From contig CP126200.1 of assembly GCA_030272155.1 (NCBI GenBank), forward strand, positions 1,054,001 to 1,118,000: a DNA stretch of 64,000 nt. The letters are read 5' to 3'. Shown in pieces: positions 36,841 through 48,557 of this stretch. The translations under genes and the position numbers were made by a program. The DNA comes from Tetradesmus obliquus (taxonomy: Eukaryota; Chlorophyta; Chlorophyceae; Sphaeropleales; Scenedesmaceae). The notes beneath the pieces were generated by a model. The model worked only from the letters and a program-made list of their open reading frames with translations, did no database searches and was not told the origin of the DNA. Position 1 is the stretch's first letter. Each line of letters starts with the position of its first letter.

Positions 36841-36863
36841 AACTTGCTGCAACAGCAAGTCCC

Positions 36864-39800
36864 TCAAGTGGCAGCGCCAGCAGGCGATCCTGCACCCAGC
36901 TCCTCAAAACCTAGGCCCGCCAGCATCACCTTGCCAGACATCTCAAAGGGAGACCTGGCAGCGCTGCCACCTGGGCGCAGCTTGACACCTGGCAGCGCAG
37001 GCGCAGGCGTGTCCACAGCAGCAGCGCCGGGCGAGAAGCTGGCCCCGAAAGGAGTCCAGCTCTGGCTGCTTGGCACTGCTGCTGCTGCTGCTGCTGCAGG
37101 CGCAGGTGTGTCCGCAGAACCAGCAGCGGCAAGCGCAGCAGGCCCAGCAGGAGCAGGAGCAGCAGCAGCAGCACTGCCAGGCGGCTCTGCCACCAGGGAC
37201 GCATAAGCAGCAGGATATGCAGCTGGCCTTGCTGCCGCAATTGCTGCCGCTGCACCGTCGAGCGAAAACGCTGATGTGGTTAATGAGTCCGACTCAGGCA
37301 GTGGCGCGAGCCCATGCACAAAAGACGGCTCAACACCATCAGCAGCAACAGGCGGCAGCAGCTCCTCGTGCTGCTGCTGCAGCTGCTGCCACTGCTGCTC
37401 GCGCGCAGCTGCTGCGGCCTCACTCTCTGTGTCGCGCTGCCCGGCTGCTGCTGCAGCGGCCGCAGCCACAGCCGCTGCTGCTGCTGCTGCCACAGACGCC
37501 TTGATGCTGCTGCTGGATGTGGATGCAGCAGCCTTGCGCAGCGCCTTGAGCTCTTTCACAACCTTGTCAAATGTTGGCCTCTTGGTGTGATCTGCGTCCC
37601 AGCAACGCAGCATGAGCTGCACGTAGCCGTGCACTGCTGCTCCCAGCTTGCGGACACCTGGCAGCTGAGCAAAGTCTGCAGGGTCGGCCGGCAGCTTGGG
37701 GCGCTTGCCTGCAGCAGCAGCAGCAGCAACGGCACACCTCAGGTTGGCTGTTACACCACGCTGAAGGACTTTGTGTGTGCCCAGCCATGCACGACTGCCA
37801 TACATCATCCAGGCCTCACCCAAGGTAATGCAGCCATTTTTGAAGCCGTCCATTGCTGAACACAGCTGCTTTCGATCAGCCCCAAAACATGCAACTGCCA
37901 CAAACATACCTGTGCGCACTGCATTGGTGATGTGCCATGGGTGCAGGTGCGGAGTTGGGCAGTACGAGTCCCCGCAGTACGCGTACGGAGGGGTCCAAGG
38001 CAGCTGCCAGGTCAGCAGCTCCCACAGCACGATGCCAAAGCTGTACACATCGGAGTAGGTGCCGTAGTGGGTGCGGCCGTCACAGGTGAGGGCCTCCGGG
38101 GCGCACCAGCTGGGGTTGATCTCCACCTGCTTGCTGGTCACGATCTGGCCCTGCAGCAGCAGCAGCAGCAGCAGTAGCAGCAGCAGCAGTTGTCAGCGCA
38201 TCCGTTGCAGCAGAGGGCCTCCGGAGCACACCAGGAGGAGTTGATCTCCACCTGCTTGCTGGTCACGATCTGGCCCTGCGGCAGCAGCAGCAGCAGCAGT
38301 AGCAGCAGCGATGCATTCGGTGCGTTCCTTGCAGAAGTGTGCCTCAGGGACACAACATGAGAGGTTGATCTCCACCTGCTTGCTGGTCGCGGGTTTTCCC
38401 TGCGACGGCGGCAGCAGCAGCAGTAGCAGCAGCAGCAGTTGTCAGCGTAAGCGTCACAGGTGAGGGCTTCTGGGGCGCGCCAGGAGGGGTTGATCTCCAC
38501 CTGCTTGCTAGTCACGATCTGGCCCTGCGGCGGCAGCTGCAGCAGCAGCAGCAGCAGCAACTTCAGCCCTGAGGTCAGTGTGCCATGGCAAACCACGCGC
38601 GTCGACATCAGACCTTGATGCAAGCAGCACAGCGCGTGCAGGTGCGCCATGCCCCCACCTCATCTCAACACAGCCCTGCCACACGAAGCCCCCCATTGTC
38701 TCTGGATACAACATGAGAGATTCGGTGCTCAAGGGTGTGCATTGTGTTTTACGATGCTCACTCTCTTTTTCTGGTCTCAGACCTTGTTTCTCAACCTGTT
38801 GTGGCTCATACCATCCAAGATGGTGCCAGGACCCACATGTAACTATCCTCTCTCATTGCGCCACACCTGCCACAACCTCCTCCCGACTACAGCGCTACAA
38901 CCAGCGGTTGATTAGTCAAACCCCCGCCCGTTCACCTGCTTCAGGCTGTGCAACAGCCCGAGTTCTTTGACCTCGACAGTCAGCCCCGAGGCAGGCGTGC
39001 CCTGGCAGAACAGGTTGGAGAACATGGTTCTTCGCGGTGCAGAAGCCGAACGCGCGTGCAGGTGCGCCATGCCCTCTTGCCTGCACAATGTCTCTGTCAC
39101 AACATCCCTGCTACAACCTCCCTCCTTCGCACAAGAAAACCATTCCAAAGCCTCGCCTGCTCACCTGCTTCAGCCGGTGTGACAGCCCCAGGTCCCCAAC
39201 TTTCAGCATGAGCCCCGAGTCAGCCTTTAGTTGCTTCTACTAAACCCTAAACCCTGCACAAGATTTTCACCCTAAACCCTCGCCGGCTCACCTGCTTCAG
39301 CCGGTGTGACAGCCCCAGGTCGCCAACTTTCAGTGTGAGCCCCAAAGCCGGCGTGCCCTTGCAGAACAGGTTGGCGCTCTTCAAGTCCCTGTGCAGGAAG
39401 CCGAGCGCGTGCAGGTGCGCCATGCCTTGTGCTGCGTCCAGTGCCAGGTTTAGCGGCAGGATGCGACGTGCCAGTAGGGGCTGGATGTGCTGTGTCAAGC
39501 GCGCCTGCAGACGTTTTGAAAGCAATAACAAGTTAGTTACAGATGGAAGAGTGATGCACGTCCCGTGCAGTGCATGCTGGTAGCACGACCAGCTAGTTCC
39601 GTAAATTGCTGAAAAAGCGACATGATTCAATAATGGCGCTAAAGGCTGGCGTAGTCAACATGTATGTGGAGCATGCAGGGCGCCCTCAAACATCCACCCG
39701 TGAATTAAAAGCAGCAGCACCAGCAGGAGCAGCAGCAGCATTGGTCTATAGCATAAACTTGCCCACCTTCGCCAGATTGTGCAAGAAGCCGCTTACACAA

Positions 39801-41410
39801 GAGTATGGGATGACAGACGGCGGCGGCACGCAGCAGTAGCAGCAGCAGCAGCAGCGTCAAACCCTGCAGAGCTGAAACCAAACCCCAAAACCTCAACTCA
39901 AACCGTGAACCCTCACCGTTTCCAGCAGCTGGTGGAGGCTGCCGCTCTCGCAGAACTCTGTGATGACTGACCAGGGCTGCACGCACACAGCTCTCACAAC
40001 CAACAGCAGCAGCAGGTGTCTTGACCGACCCGAGGGAAAACCCTGAACCTTACCGTTTCCAGCAGCTGGTGCAGGGAGCCGCTCTCGCAGAACTCTGTGA
40101 TTACGGCAGGGGGCCGCACGCACACATACATCACATAACCTCAACACCCTCAACCCAGAACCTCACCGTTTCCAGCAGCTGGTGCAGGCTGCCGCTCTCG
40201 CAGAACTCTGTGATCACGGCAGGTGGCCGCACGCACACGCCCATGAACAGCAGCACGTTGGGGTGGCGCTGCTCCTGCAGGACCTCCACCTCTTTGCGCA
40301 GCTCGCTCAGCTGGCTCCTGCAGAAGCAGAAAATGCAACGGGTCCGACTTTGTTATTGTTGGGTGGGTCCTGCAGCACCTCCACCTCTTTGCGCAGCTCG
40401 CTCAGCTGGCTCCTGCAAGTAGCGGATGCATTGTAGATGCAACCAGTCAGTGTGAAGCCATATAAGGCAGCATGTCCACCAATGCACCTCCACCTCCTTC
40501 GCTGCTTGCTCAGCTGGCTCCTGTAAGTAGCGGATGCATTAAAAGCAACGAGTCAGTGTAAAGCCATATAAGGCAGCATGTCCACCAATGCACCTCCACC
40601 TATCTCCGCAGCTCGCTCAGCTGGCTCCTGCAGGAAAATATACGGAGCGCGATGCAACAGCATGCAGAAAGAGTCAGTGGCGGAACATGAAACTTCCATC
40701 ATATTAATGCAGCACCTCCACCTCACGCCGCAGCTCCGAGGGCTGGCTCCTGTGAGCAACACTTGCAATAAAAAAGCAACCGTTCAGTGAGAGGTCAGGA
40801 AATAACATGACACCACAGGCACCTCCACCGTGAGAGGCACCTCGCTACGAGTCAGCTGAGTCTAAGTCAGCTGGCGCCTGCAAAGGTTGATTTAGATCAG
40901 GCAGCATTGTGAGTGTGACGCAGCACGTGATTGCAATGCACCTGCTGCAGCACCTCCACCTTGTCACTTCATCAACCTGTAGCAGCAGTTTGAAAGGGTC
41001 AGTCACAAAACATGGGCATGCACTGTGACCCAATGAACCTTCACCTTGCTGCCACATCAGCGGAGGACAGCAACAAAACAGCACAGCTGACAGAAAGCAC
41101 CGGAAGCAGCTGCCGCACCTGTCCCACGAAGACTTGCTGGCGTCGCGTTTGTTGGTGTCCATAAGGAACTTGACCGCCACAGCCGTGCTTCCCAGCAGCC
41201 GCCACAACAGCAACAAGCACACAAACCAAGAAACACAGCACAGCCGACAACAAACACCGCACCTGTCCCACGAAGATTTGCTGGCGTCGCGATTGTTTGT
41301 GCCTGTCAGGAACTTGACCGCCACCGCAGTGCTGCCCAGCAGCCGCTGCTCCACATAGCCAAAGGAGCCCTCCCCTAGAACACGCTTGTGGCTGGTGTCT
41401 GCAGTTTAAT

Positions 41411-41448
<38 letters not shown>

Positions 41449-41523
41449 GAGAAGCAGCCGCCGCTCCACGTAGCCGAAGGAGCCCTCCCCCAGTACACGC
41501 TTGTGGCTCGTGTCTGCAGTGTG

Positions 41524-41580
<57 letters not shown>

Positions 41581-41653
41581 GAAGCAGCCGCCGCTCCACA
41601 TAACCAAAGGAGCCCTCTCCCAGTACACGCTTGTGGCTCGTGTCTGCAGTGTG

Positions 41654-41696
<43 letters not shown>

Positions 41697-42250
41697 GAGA
41701 AGCAGCCGCCGCTCCACATAACCAAAGGAGCCCTCCCCCAGGACACGCTTGTGGCTGGTGTCTGCAGGTAAAGGGCAAAAGGCGCAGCCATGCACCAATG
41801 GCAAGACAGAGTCCTTGTCAGAATCACTAAGTCAGCAGGCAGTCAAAAGAAACCTCCGCCGGCATACGCTCCGTGTTGCTCCGTTCTGTGCCTGAAAGAG
41901 CAGCAGCAGCAGCAGCTGCAGCAGCAGCAGCAAGCAGTGAGAAGCAGGTGCCGCTACATGCAGCCGAATGAGACCTCCCCTAAGCAGCGCTCTTTGTGGC
42001 GCCACTCTGCGATCGCAAAAGCACCACAACCTTGTCAACGTTACAGCAGTGAACGCACGCCATTACTGGTCAAACCTGGTAAGAGCGGTCAAACCAAGTC
42101 AAACACGGTCAAAGGCAGTCAAACCCACCTGAGTCAACCTCCAGCATTGCCAAGTCCACATTGCAGCGGCTGTCCACAATCTCTCGCGCCCACAGCGTGG
42201 TGTTGCGCCGCAGGAATGAGCGGCGGCCATGCATCAGGTGCGGCGGCCAG

Positions 42251-42288
<38 letters not shown>

Positions 42289-42800
42289 CTCCTGCTCATG
42301 CAGCTGCCGCTGCTGCTGGTCTAGCCGCTGCTGCGGCGGTGGTGGGGCGTCCAGGTCGGATGACAAATGCTCTGACGACTGCTGCTGCTGCTGCTGCTGC
42401 ACGTACATGCAGATCTGATCATCGATGGAAAGCCCACCAGACAGTTGAGGCGGCTGCTGCTGCTGCTGCTGGTCCTGCTGCTCTCCACCACCTGAGCTGC
42501 GCTGCTGCAGCGGGCTATCTGGTAGCTGCTGCTGCTGCTGTTGCATCCTGCTGCCCTCATTCTGCTGCTGCTGCTGCTCTGGGTGCAACCAGCCTGCAGG
42601 CATCTGCACTGACGGCTGCAGGTGCATCCCTGGCACCATCATCTGCGATGTCATGCTGCCCATACCTGGGTACATCTGCTGCTGCTGCACGGGCAACAAC
42701 CCTCCAAAACCGCCAGCTCCGGCAGCCCCTGCTGCTGCTGCTGCTGAAGGTGGGCTTTGCACAGGCGTGCCAGACTGCAGCTGGCTGCCTGCTCCCTCCA

Positions 42801-42838
<38 letters not shown>

Positions 42839-44695
42839 GGGCCTGGCCAGCCCAAGAAGCTGCCTGATCCTGCTGGACCGCTGCTGGCTGCCGGCTGCAG
42901 CAGCAGCAGCTGCTGCTGTGTGGCGCTCAGGGAGCCGCTTGCTGCTGATGCGTCTCGAGTGATAAAGGGGTAGTACTCAGCTGGTGAATTGTTGCAGTGG
43001 GTGCGAGGGAACAAAAGTAGGTTAGCAGCAGCATCAGCCTAGTCAGCAGCAACACCAAAGGCATCAAACAAGGCATCATGTGCATTGGCAGCAGCAGCAT
43101 CAGCTATGCAGCCGCCAGCGTGCCTTACCGTCCACACCCAGCTGCTGCATCCGGTGCGACAGCCTGATCAGCAGCCGTGCAGTATGCTCGTTTTGCAACT
43201 GTCAAAACAACACCAATGCAAGAAAAAAAACCGCCTCACCGTCCACGCCCAGCTTCTGCATCAGCTGCGACAATCTGATCAGCAGCCGCACAGCATACTC
43301 GTTTCAACCTGTCAAAGAAACAACTCCAAATCAAAGAAGAACGCCTCACCGTCCACGCCCAACTTCTGCATCAGCTGCGGCAGCCGCAGCCGCCAGCGCT
43401 TGACGCTGCCGCTGCTGCCCGCGGAGAAGAGCAGCAGCGAGGGGCTGCCGTCGCGCACCAGGCAGGGCGCCGCCAGCAGGTGCTCCATGCCCGTGAGGTG
43501 CGCTGCAACAGGAACAAATAAAGTTAAGGCAAAGGATGTAGTTGTACTAGGCTACCTTGTGTTCACCTACGATGCCTTTATGAGCATATAAGCAGGTGCG
43601 CCGTACCCGTGACGTGCGCTGCAGGTGCATGTGCAGGTGTGCGGCAGATGAGTCTCCTGCACAATTTTTTTGAGGAGACATACGCTGGAGGCGTGGAGGC
43701 GTAGGAGGCGTGGAGGCGCATGAGGTGTATTCATTGCCACACACGTCCCCTTCCTTGACTTACGCGGGTGTTGAGTGTGAACACACCACGCGTAGCAAAT
43801 CATTCATTCATGCTGGACAGCTGCATTGATGCGGGCAGGCCAGCTCACCATCCTGCAGCACCGCCGAGTCCGGCCACCACTGCTCCGGCTCAGGCACGCA
43901 GCGCCGCCTGCTGCTGCTACTGCTGCTGCGGTGCAGCTGCTGCTGCAGGCCCAGCGCAGCACCTGCCCTCTGAAAGGCACTTGGAGTAAGTCTGTGCAGT
44001 GCAATCTGCAGGGCAGAAGATGCTTTGGTCAAGAGCGCACAAGACAGCACGAGAATAAGCACAATTGCAACAGCGGTGCCGCCACAGGAAGTGCCAAGCA
44101 GCGTTGTATGCGGATGCGGTGGTTGCCGGCCCATACTGCTCACGCGCGCAGTGCTCAAGCATATGTACATAGATGAAAGCACTGCTCACCTTGCCTTAGT
44201 AACCACGCCAAAACAAACAGCAAAGCAAGCACACCGGCAGGAAGCGCCAAGCAGCATCGAATGAAAAACTTCAGCGAGTGCTGCTGCTACTCATGCGTGC
44301 AGCGCTCAAGCATATGCATACAGGTGACAGCATTGCTCACCTTGCCACTGGCATGGCCGCAGCACAGCACCCCTGTGCCCTCCACAACACCCAGCCCCCT
44401 CACTGCCAAGCCTGTGCCCCTCAGCCAGCCCTGCACACTGGGGCCACACTTGCTGCTGGGCATCACACACAGCAGCGGCGTCAGCCAGTCCTCGCTGCTG
44501 CTGCTGCTGCTGTTTGCGGCAGCAGCAGCCGCACTGGCAAGTCCGTTGCTGCTGCCGCTGCTGCTGCTGTTGGTGACCCAGATCACTACCATGCCGTTGC
44601 TGTGGCCGGTGACAAGGTAAGGCAGCACTGCCTGGGAGTGCTGCAGCTCTGGTAGCAGCGCTGCATGTACTGCTTGGGTTGAGAAAGGGTTGGGG

Positions 44696-44730
<35 letters not shown>

Positions 44731-45959
44731 GTTGCCGAGGTTGAGGGAGCGTGCAGGCTGGATGCTGTCAGGGTACAGCAGCGTCATGGCTGTCACCGGA
44801 GACCTGCAATGTCCAAATGATGTTATATGTTAATTTTGAAGCACAGTAACACAGCGGTTGCTGTCCGAGTACAGCAGCGTCATCCCTGTCACCGGAGACC
44901 TGCAACCTTTGGATCCATTGTAGGTGATGTGGGAGACTTGTACACTTGAATGTGTTGAGGTATATGCAGCTGTGCTTGAAGAAAACATGTTGCCGGTTTG
45001 TTGCTTGCAAAAACGTCGTGGCAGCGTCCACAGCGCAGGGTGCATATAAAGTGGCTTATGGCTGGGGTCAAGCTGAGCAGCGACACTAAGCCAACACACA
45101 TGCAAGCATACCACTGCTCACAGCATTGCAGCCGCCGGTAACACCTGTGCATGCAGACAGCAGACGCTACCCAACACTGCATGATTTGCCGAGATCCCAC
45201 CAGCCCTCTTTCCCTGCAAAATCTGCCTGCGAATCTCACCTGCCCAGCCACTCGCACTCCGCAATGCTCACAACATCCAGCAGCTGCGGCACACTTTCAC
45301 TGCTGCTGCCGCTGCTGCCGCCGTGCCACATCTGCAGCGTTGCTGTTGCTGGGCTGTCTCCAGCCGCCACAAAGGCCCGCCCCTGGCACAGCAGGATGCT
45401 GCTGACACGGCCTGCTGCTGCACTGCTGGGGGCGCAGCCGGGGCCTGCTGCTGCTGGCGGCGGCTGCAGCAGCTGCTGATCTGCGATCAGGCGAGCTGTC
45501 GCTGCAGTTGCCGCGTCATTGAGCCTGCAGCAGCACATTTGAACGTAGCACGAAGACTGCATCAATACAGCACTGTTTGACACACGGTGAACATACATTA
45601 TCTTGCTGCAACTAGTCGAGCTGTTGCTGCCGTCGCAGCGTCATTCAGCCTGCAGCAGCACAAATGAAAGCAGCACAAGGGTCGCTTCAACATACAGCAC
45701 TCCAGCTGCCATGCCACAACCATACATGCATTTATGTTAGTGACATGACACATAACACACTGGTGGGCTGTTACATTGACCGCACCTGCAGACCAGCAGC
45801 TCCCCAGACTCCAGCCCCACCCAGCAGCAGCTGCCATCCAGCTGCACTGCCAGAGCAGTGATGCCACAGTCTGCTACATAGTCTGACTCCTTGTGTGCTG
45901 CGTTGCTGAGGGGCACACGGCCTAGCAGGCCCTCCCTGTCACCCCACAGCACATTGCCT

Positions 45960-46003
<44 letters not shown>

Positions 46004-46419
46004 GGCAGCAGCGCTTCACTTGAGGGATGAAAATGCCAGTTGCTACGCTGCAGGAGGCTCAACCAACACATACATATATAAAGCATGGTGCCGTGCAGCA
46101 GCAATGCTGGCGACAACACTGTGCTCAGCCGATATGAAAGCAATTCAAGCGTGTCTGCTGCGTGTGTGGCGCGTGCTCACCTGCTGTGTCCTGTGCAAGG
46201 CATGTGATGCCCTCTATATTCCTGGCAGCAAAGCGCGCCGCCTGCAGCGGCAGCAGCACCAGCAGCAGCAGCATAGCTCAAACACACCCTCCCCAGTGCA
46301 GCAGCAACGATGGACAAGCATTTCACACCTGTTACGGCAACAGCATGTTTACGCCGCATCAACGGTCAGTTGCACCCACAGCACGACAACTCTTGCAGCA
46401 GCGGACATGCGAAGGACAT

Positions 46420-46455
<36 letters not shown>

Positions 46456-46744
46456 CCTCACCGTGCTCATCGCGCCCGCCCGCCGGATGTTGCAGCCCAC
46501 CGCCCACGTCACCTCGTAGTCGCGCGTGGAGGGGCAGAAGGCGATGTGCATGGCACGCACATGGGAGCCTGCGTAGCCCATGCGCTTGCTGCAGGGATGA
46601 AATCAGACGGCAAGACAGACCACAGCAGCAGCAGCAGCAGCAGTGAGAGCAGCAGCGGCGGTGCGTCGAGCTGTTTGACCACAACATCTGAGCAAGCATC
46701 GCAATCCCTTGCTGCAGGGATGGAGTCAGATGGCAAGGCAGACC

Positions 46745-46785
<41 letters not shown>

Positions 46786-47170
46786 GAAAGCAGCAGCGGC
46801 AGTGTGTCAAGCTATTTGACCACAAAACCTGAGCCAGCATCGACCTATTTGCCGCGCACATGGGAGCCTGCATGGCCCATGCGCTTGCTGCATGGATGGA
46901 GTCGGCAGTTAAGAGGCAAGACCCAGCAACATTGCAGCAGCAGCGGCAGCAACAGCAGCAGCGGCATGGTGATCCAAGCGCCAGTGACCATGCTGGTGGG
47001 TTGAACAAATTGCAGGATAGCAGCAACTGCAAAAGAACCAACACGCACAGCATGCACGCCAGTTATCAACGGCAATGTATTATGTCAGCGGAAGCATCCT
47101 GTTGACTTGCCGCACACTGCGGTCCTCAACACAGAAGTTGCTTGCAAGGTGTACTGCCACCGCTTGCCTG

Positions 47171-47201
<31 letters not shown>

Positions 47202-47688
47202 CACCATTCTGCGTCGCTGCCCGCCAGCAGTGTGCCGCATGCTGACAGGCTCAAACACACTGCAGCTGTGGCTGAGCCAGAAATGTCGCAGGATCAAAAT
47301 GCTGCTCACCATTCTGCGTCGCTGCCCTCCAGCAGTGTGGCGCAGCTGCCTGTGCGGCCCTCCTGCAGCGCGTTGATGGGCACAGCCTGCAGCCGCCGCA
47401 GCAGCCTGGCAGCAGCAGCAGCAGCAGCAGCAGCGTAATAGGCGTGAAGAGAAAGGTGACGCCGCCCAGAATGCAACCGACCACTCCGTAAGAGTGCGAT
47501 CAATCCGTAAGAGTGCATTGCACAAAGAAGGCTTTTATAAGCAGCTGCTGCCACCTGCACAGGGTTTCCACACCAACAGCTGGCGCTGCAGTGTGTGTGC
47601 ACACTACTGCTGCACAATCAGCCACAGCCAGCACACTGCAGAACCGCCTAAAACTGCCAGCCATAGACTTGCGTTGCTCGAATGAATC

Positions 47689-47722
<34 letters not shown>

Positions 47723-48557
47723 AGATCGTTCACACCTGCGTGCAAGCTGCAGCGGCTGCAGCAGCTGCTTTGACAGCCTCTTGCCCCTGCCTGGTTGATG
47801 CCGCCTCACCGGCCCGCGCGGCTGCTGCAGGCGACAGCAGTGCATTCAAACGTCAGTGTGCCGCCAGTGTTGAGGTGTCAGTGATGCTGCAGCTCTGCCT
47901 ACACATCATATAAACTTTATTTTCCATAGTAACAGCCAGGTGTGGGCCTGTGGTACCATATGTGCTGCTGCTGAGTAGGACTGTCAAGCGGGACTGTCCA
48001 GTGGGACTGGTTTGTTGGAGTTGTGCCTGGCAGCAGTTGGCTGCGTAAGTGGAGTTCTGCTGCGCAGCTGGATGTCTGCAGACGGCTGTTGTTATTTTGG
48101 AAGTTCAAAAAATTGAACATAACATGTACAGCTCGTGGCATGTCAGGTCAGCAACGAGCGTGTGGTGTCCATGCTGCTTGTCCCGCAAGCAAACTGACAG
48201 CTGCAGCGCCTGCGCGTGCGCGCGACCAGCACGAACGTCTCTGCAACTCATGCAGCGTATCAGCTGCTGCTGCTGCTGCTGCTGCTGCAATCTGGTCAAA
48301 CCCACCCGGGCAGCAGCTGCTGGCGGCCCCACAGACTTCTCCATGCGCGGGTCAACCGCCAGCGCGCCTGCAGGAAACACCAACCGTGCAGCCAAGTCAG
48401 CATATACACCTTTGCCTGTTGGCAAAGGCTGAAACTCATTGATGGGTGGTTTGAAGAGAAGCGCGGGTCAAGTAATGTGCTGCACAGCATCAGTACACAA
48501 GGGGGTGCGGTGCTTACCGTTCAGAGGGGCAGCCAAGCCCTTGGCTTGCTGCTCCAT
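36864..48557 (-). CDS. WD40-repeat / TKL (Raf-like) protein kinase fusion
   Basis: Seventeen exons: 48518-48557, 48306-48367, 47810-47824, 47310-47386, 46462-46588, 46181-46241, 45786-45957, 45240-45524, 44341-44803, 43849-43969, 43350-43502, 42129-42980, 41263-41398, 40167-40317, 39292-39504, 37910-38150 and 36864-37708. Total 4,014 nt, 1,337 residues, all phases consistent; the 15-nt exon 3 is the weakest. Residues about 65-530 show WD40-type strands (SPVTAMTLLYPD, PYLVTGHSNGMVVIW, SLLLFSAGSSGSVKRW). A Gln-rich linker follows. The kinase domain spans about 815-1115: GEGSFGYV (P-loop), TAVAVKFL (Lys), HPNVLLFMGVC, VITEFCESGSLHQLL, HRDLKSANLF, DLG in place of DFG, WCAPEAL, DVYSFGIVLWELLT and KRPTF. 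All ATP-binding and catalytic residues are present, so it should be active. The tail is Ala/Pro-rich. WD40 before a TKL kinase is unusual. Nearly every exon edge here is echoed. Confidence 0.85.
38190..38545 (-). repeat. Echoes of kinase exon 16 acceptor edge
   Basis: Three copies (about 38220-38290, 38345-38400, 38455-38545) of the acceptor plus the QIVTSKQVEINPSW codons, each followed upstream by a short CAG-rich stretch. The true exon start is 38150. Confidence 0.9.
38575..39215 (-). repeat. Echoes of kinase exon 15 donor half
   Basis: Copies at about 39150-39215 (nearest, well kept, with the SHRLKQ|GTGAGC donor), 38925-39080 (long, carries the MAHLHA to SANLF region, altered) and 38575-38655 (MAHLHAL region only). 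Confidence 0.85.
39895..40110 (-). repeat. Echoes of kinase exon 14 donor edge
   Basis: Two copies (about 39910-39970 and 40045-40110) of VITEFCESGSLHQLLET with intact ACG|GTGAGG or GTAAGG donors. The real donor is at 40166. Confidence 0.9.
40370..40755 (-). repeat. Echoes of kinase exon 14 acceptor edge
   Basis: Four copies (near 40371-40420, 40485-40525, 40590-40635, 40705-40755) of the acceptor and the SQLSELRKEVEVL codons, each keeping an AG before the Ser-Gln-Leu codons. The true start is 40317. Confidence 0.9.
41119..41202 (-). repeat. In-frame echo of kinase exon 13 (ATP-binding Lys segment)
   Basis: A copy of the last roughly 84 nt of exon 13 (RLLGSTAVAVKFL to SSWDR) with its donor, exactly 144 nt (48 codons) downstream of the real donor, and an open frame between them. 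Most differences from exon 13 are synonymous. There is no AG upstream within the intervening stretch, so it can be used only as an alternative downstream donor. Confidence 0.9.
41440..41770 (-). repeat. Three echoes of kinase exon 13 acceptor edge with CAG tracts
   Basis: Copies at about 41455-41522, 41575-41655 and 41698-41768 of the P-loop segment (SHKRVLGEGSFGYVE codons) after CTGCAG, separated by (CAG)n runs of 12-19 units. The true copy is 41338-41398. Confidence 0.95.
43115..43290 (-). repeat. Echoes of kinase-gene exon 11 donor edge
   Basis: Two copies (about 43120-43170, 43230-43285) of the LPQLMQKLGVDG segment and its GAC|GGTGAGG donor, unit about 115 bp. The real donor is at 43349. 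Confidence 0.9.
44870..44912 (-). repeat. Echo of kinase-gene exon 9 acceptor edge
   Basis: Copy of the TTGCAG|GTCTCCGGTGACA boundary about 85 bp upstream (sense) of the true exon 9 start at 44803, with the same reading SPVTGMTLLYSDS in place of SPVTAMTLLYPDS. Confidence 0.9.
45600..45660 (-). repeat. Echo of kinase-gene exon 8 acceptor edge
   Basis: Copy of the CTGCAG|GCT(C/G)AATGACGC boundary encoding LNDAATAATARL, 135 bp upstream of the true exon 8 start at 45524. Confidence 0.9.
46690..46905 (-). repeat. Echoes of kinase-gene exon 5 acceptor edge
   Basis: Two copies near 46705-46735 and 46858-46905 of the CCCTGCAGCAAG region (the farther one still includes KRMGHAGSHV codons), separated by CAG tracts and short GAG/Ser-rich runs. 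The true start is 46588. Confidence 0.8.
47190..47235 (-). repeat. Echo of kinase-gene exon 4 donor edge
   Basis: GCTCACCATTCTGCGTCGCT occurs at 47200 and at 47304; on the minus strand it is the exon 4 end SDAEW with a GTGAGC donor. Confidence 0.9.

Noticed and set aside
39236-39285. CCCTAAA-type strings resembling plant telomere repeats (also near 57115)
   Set aside because: Only two or three units, embedded in an intron or in coding sequence; not a telomeric array.
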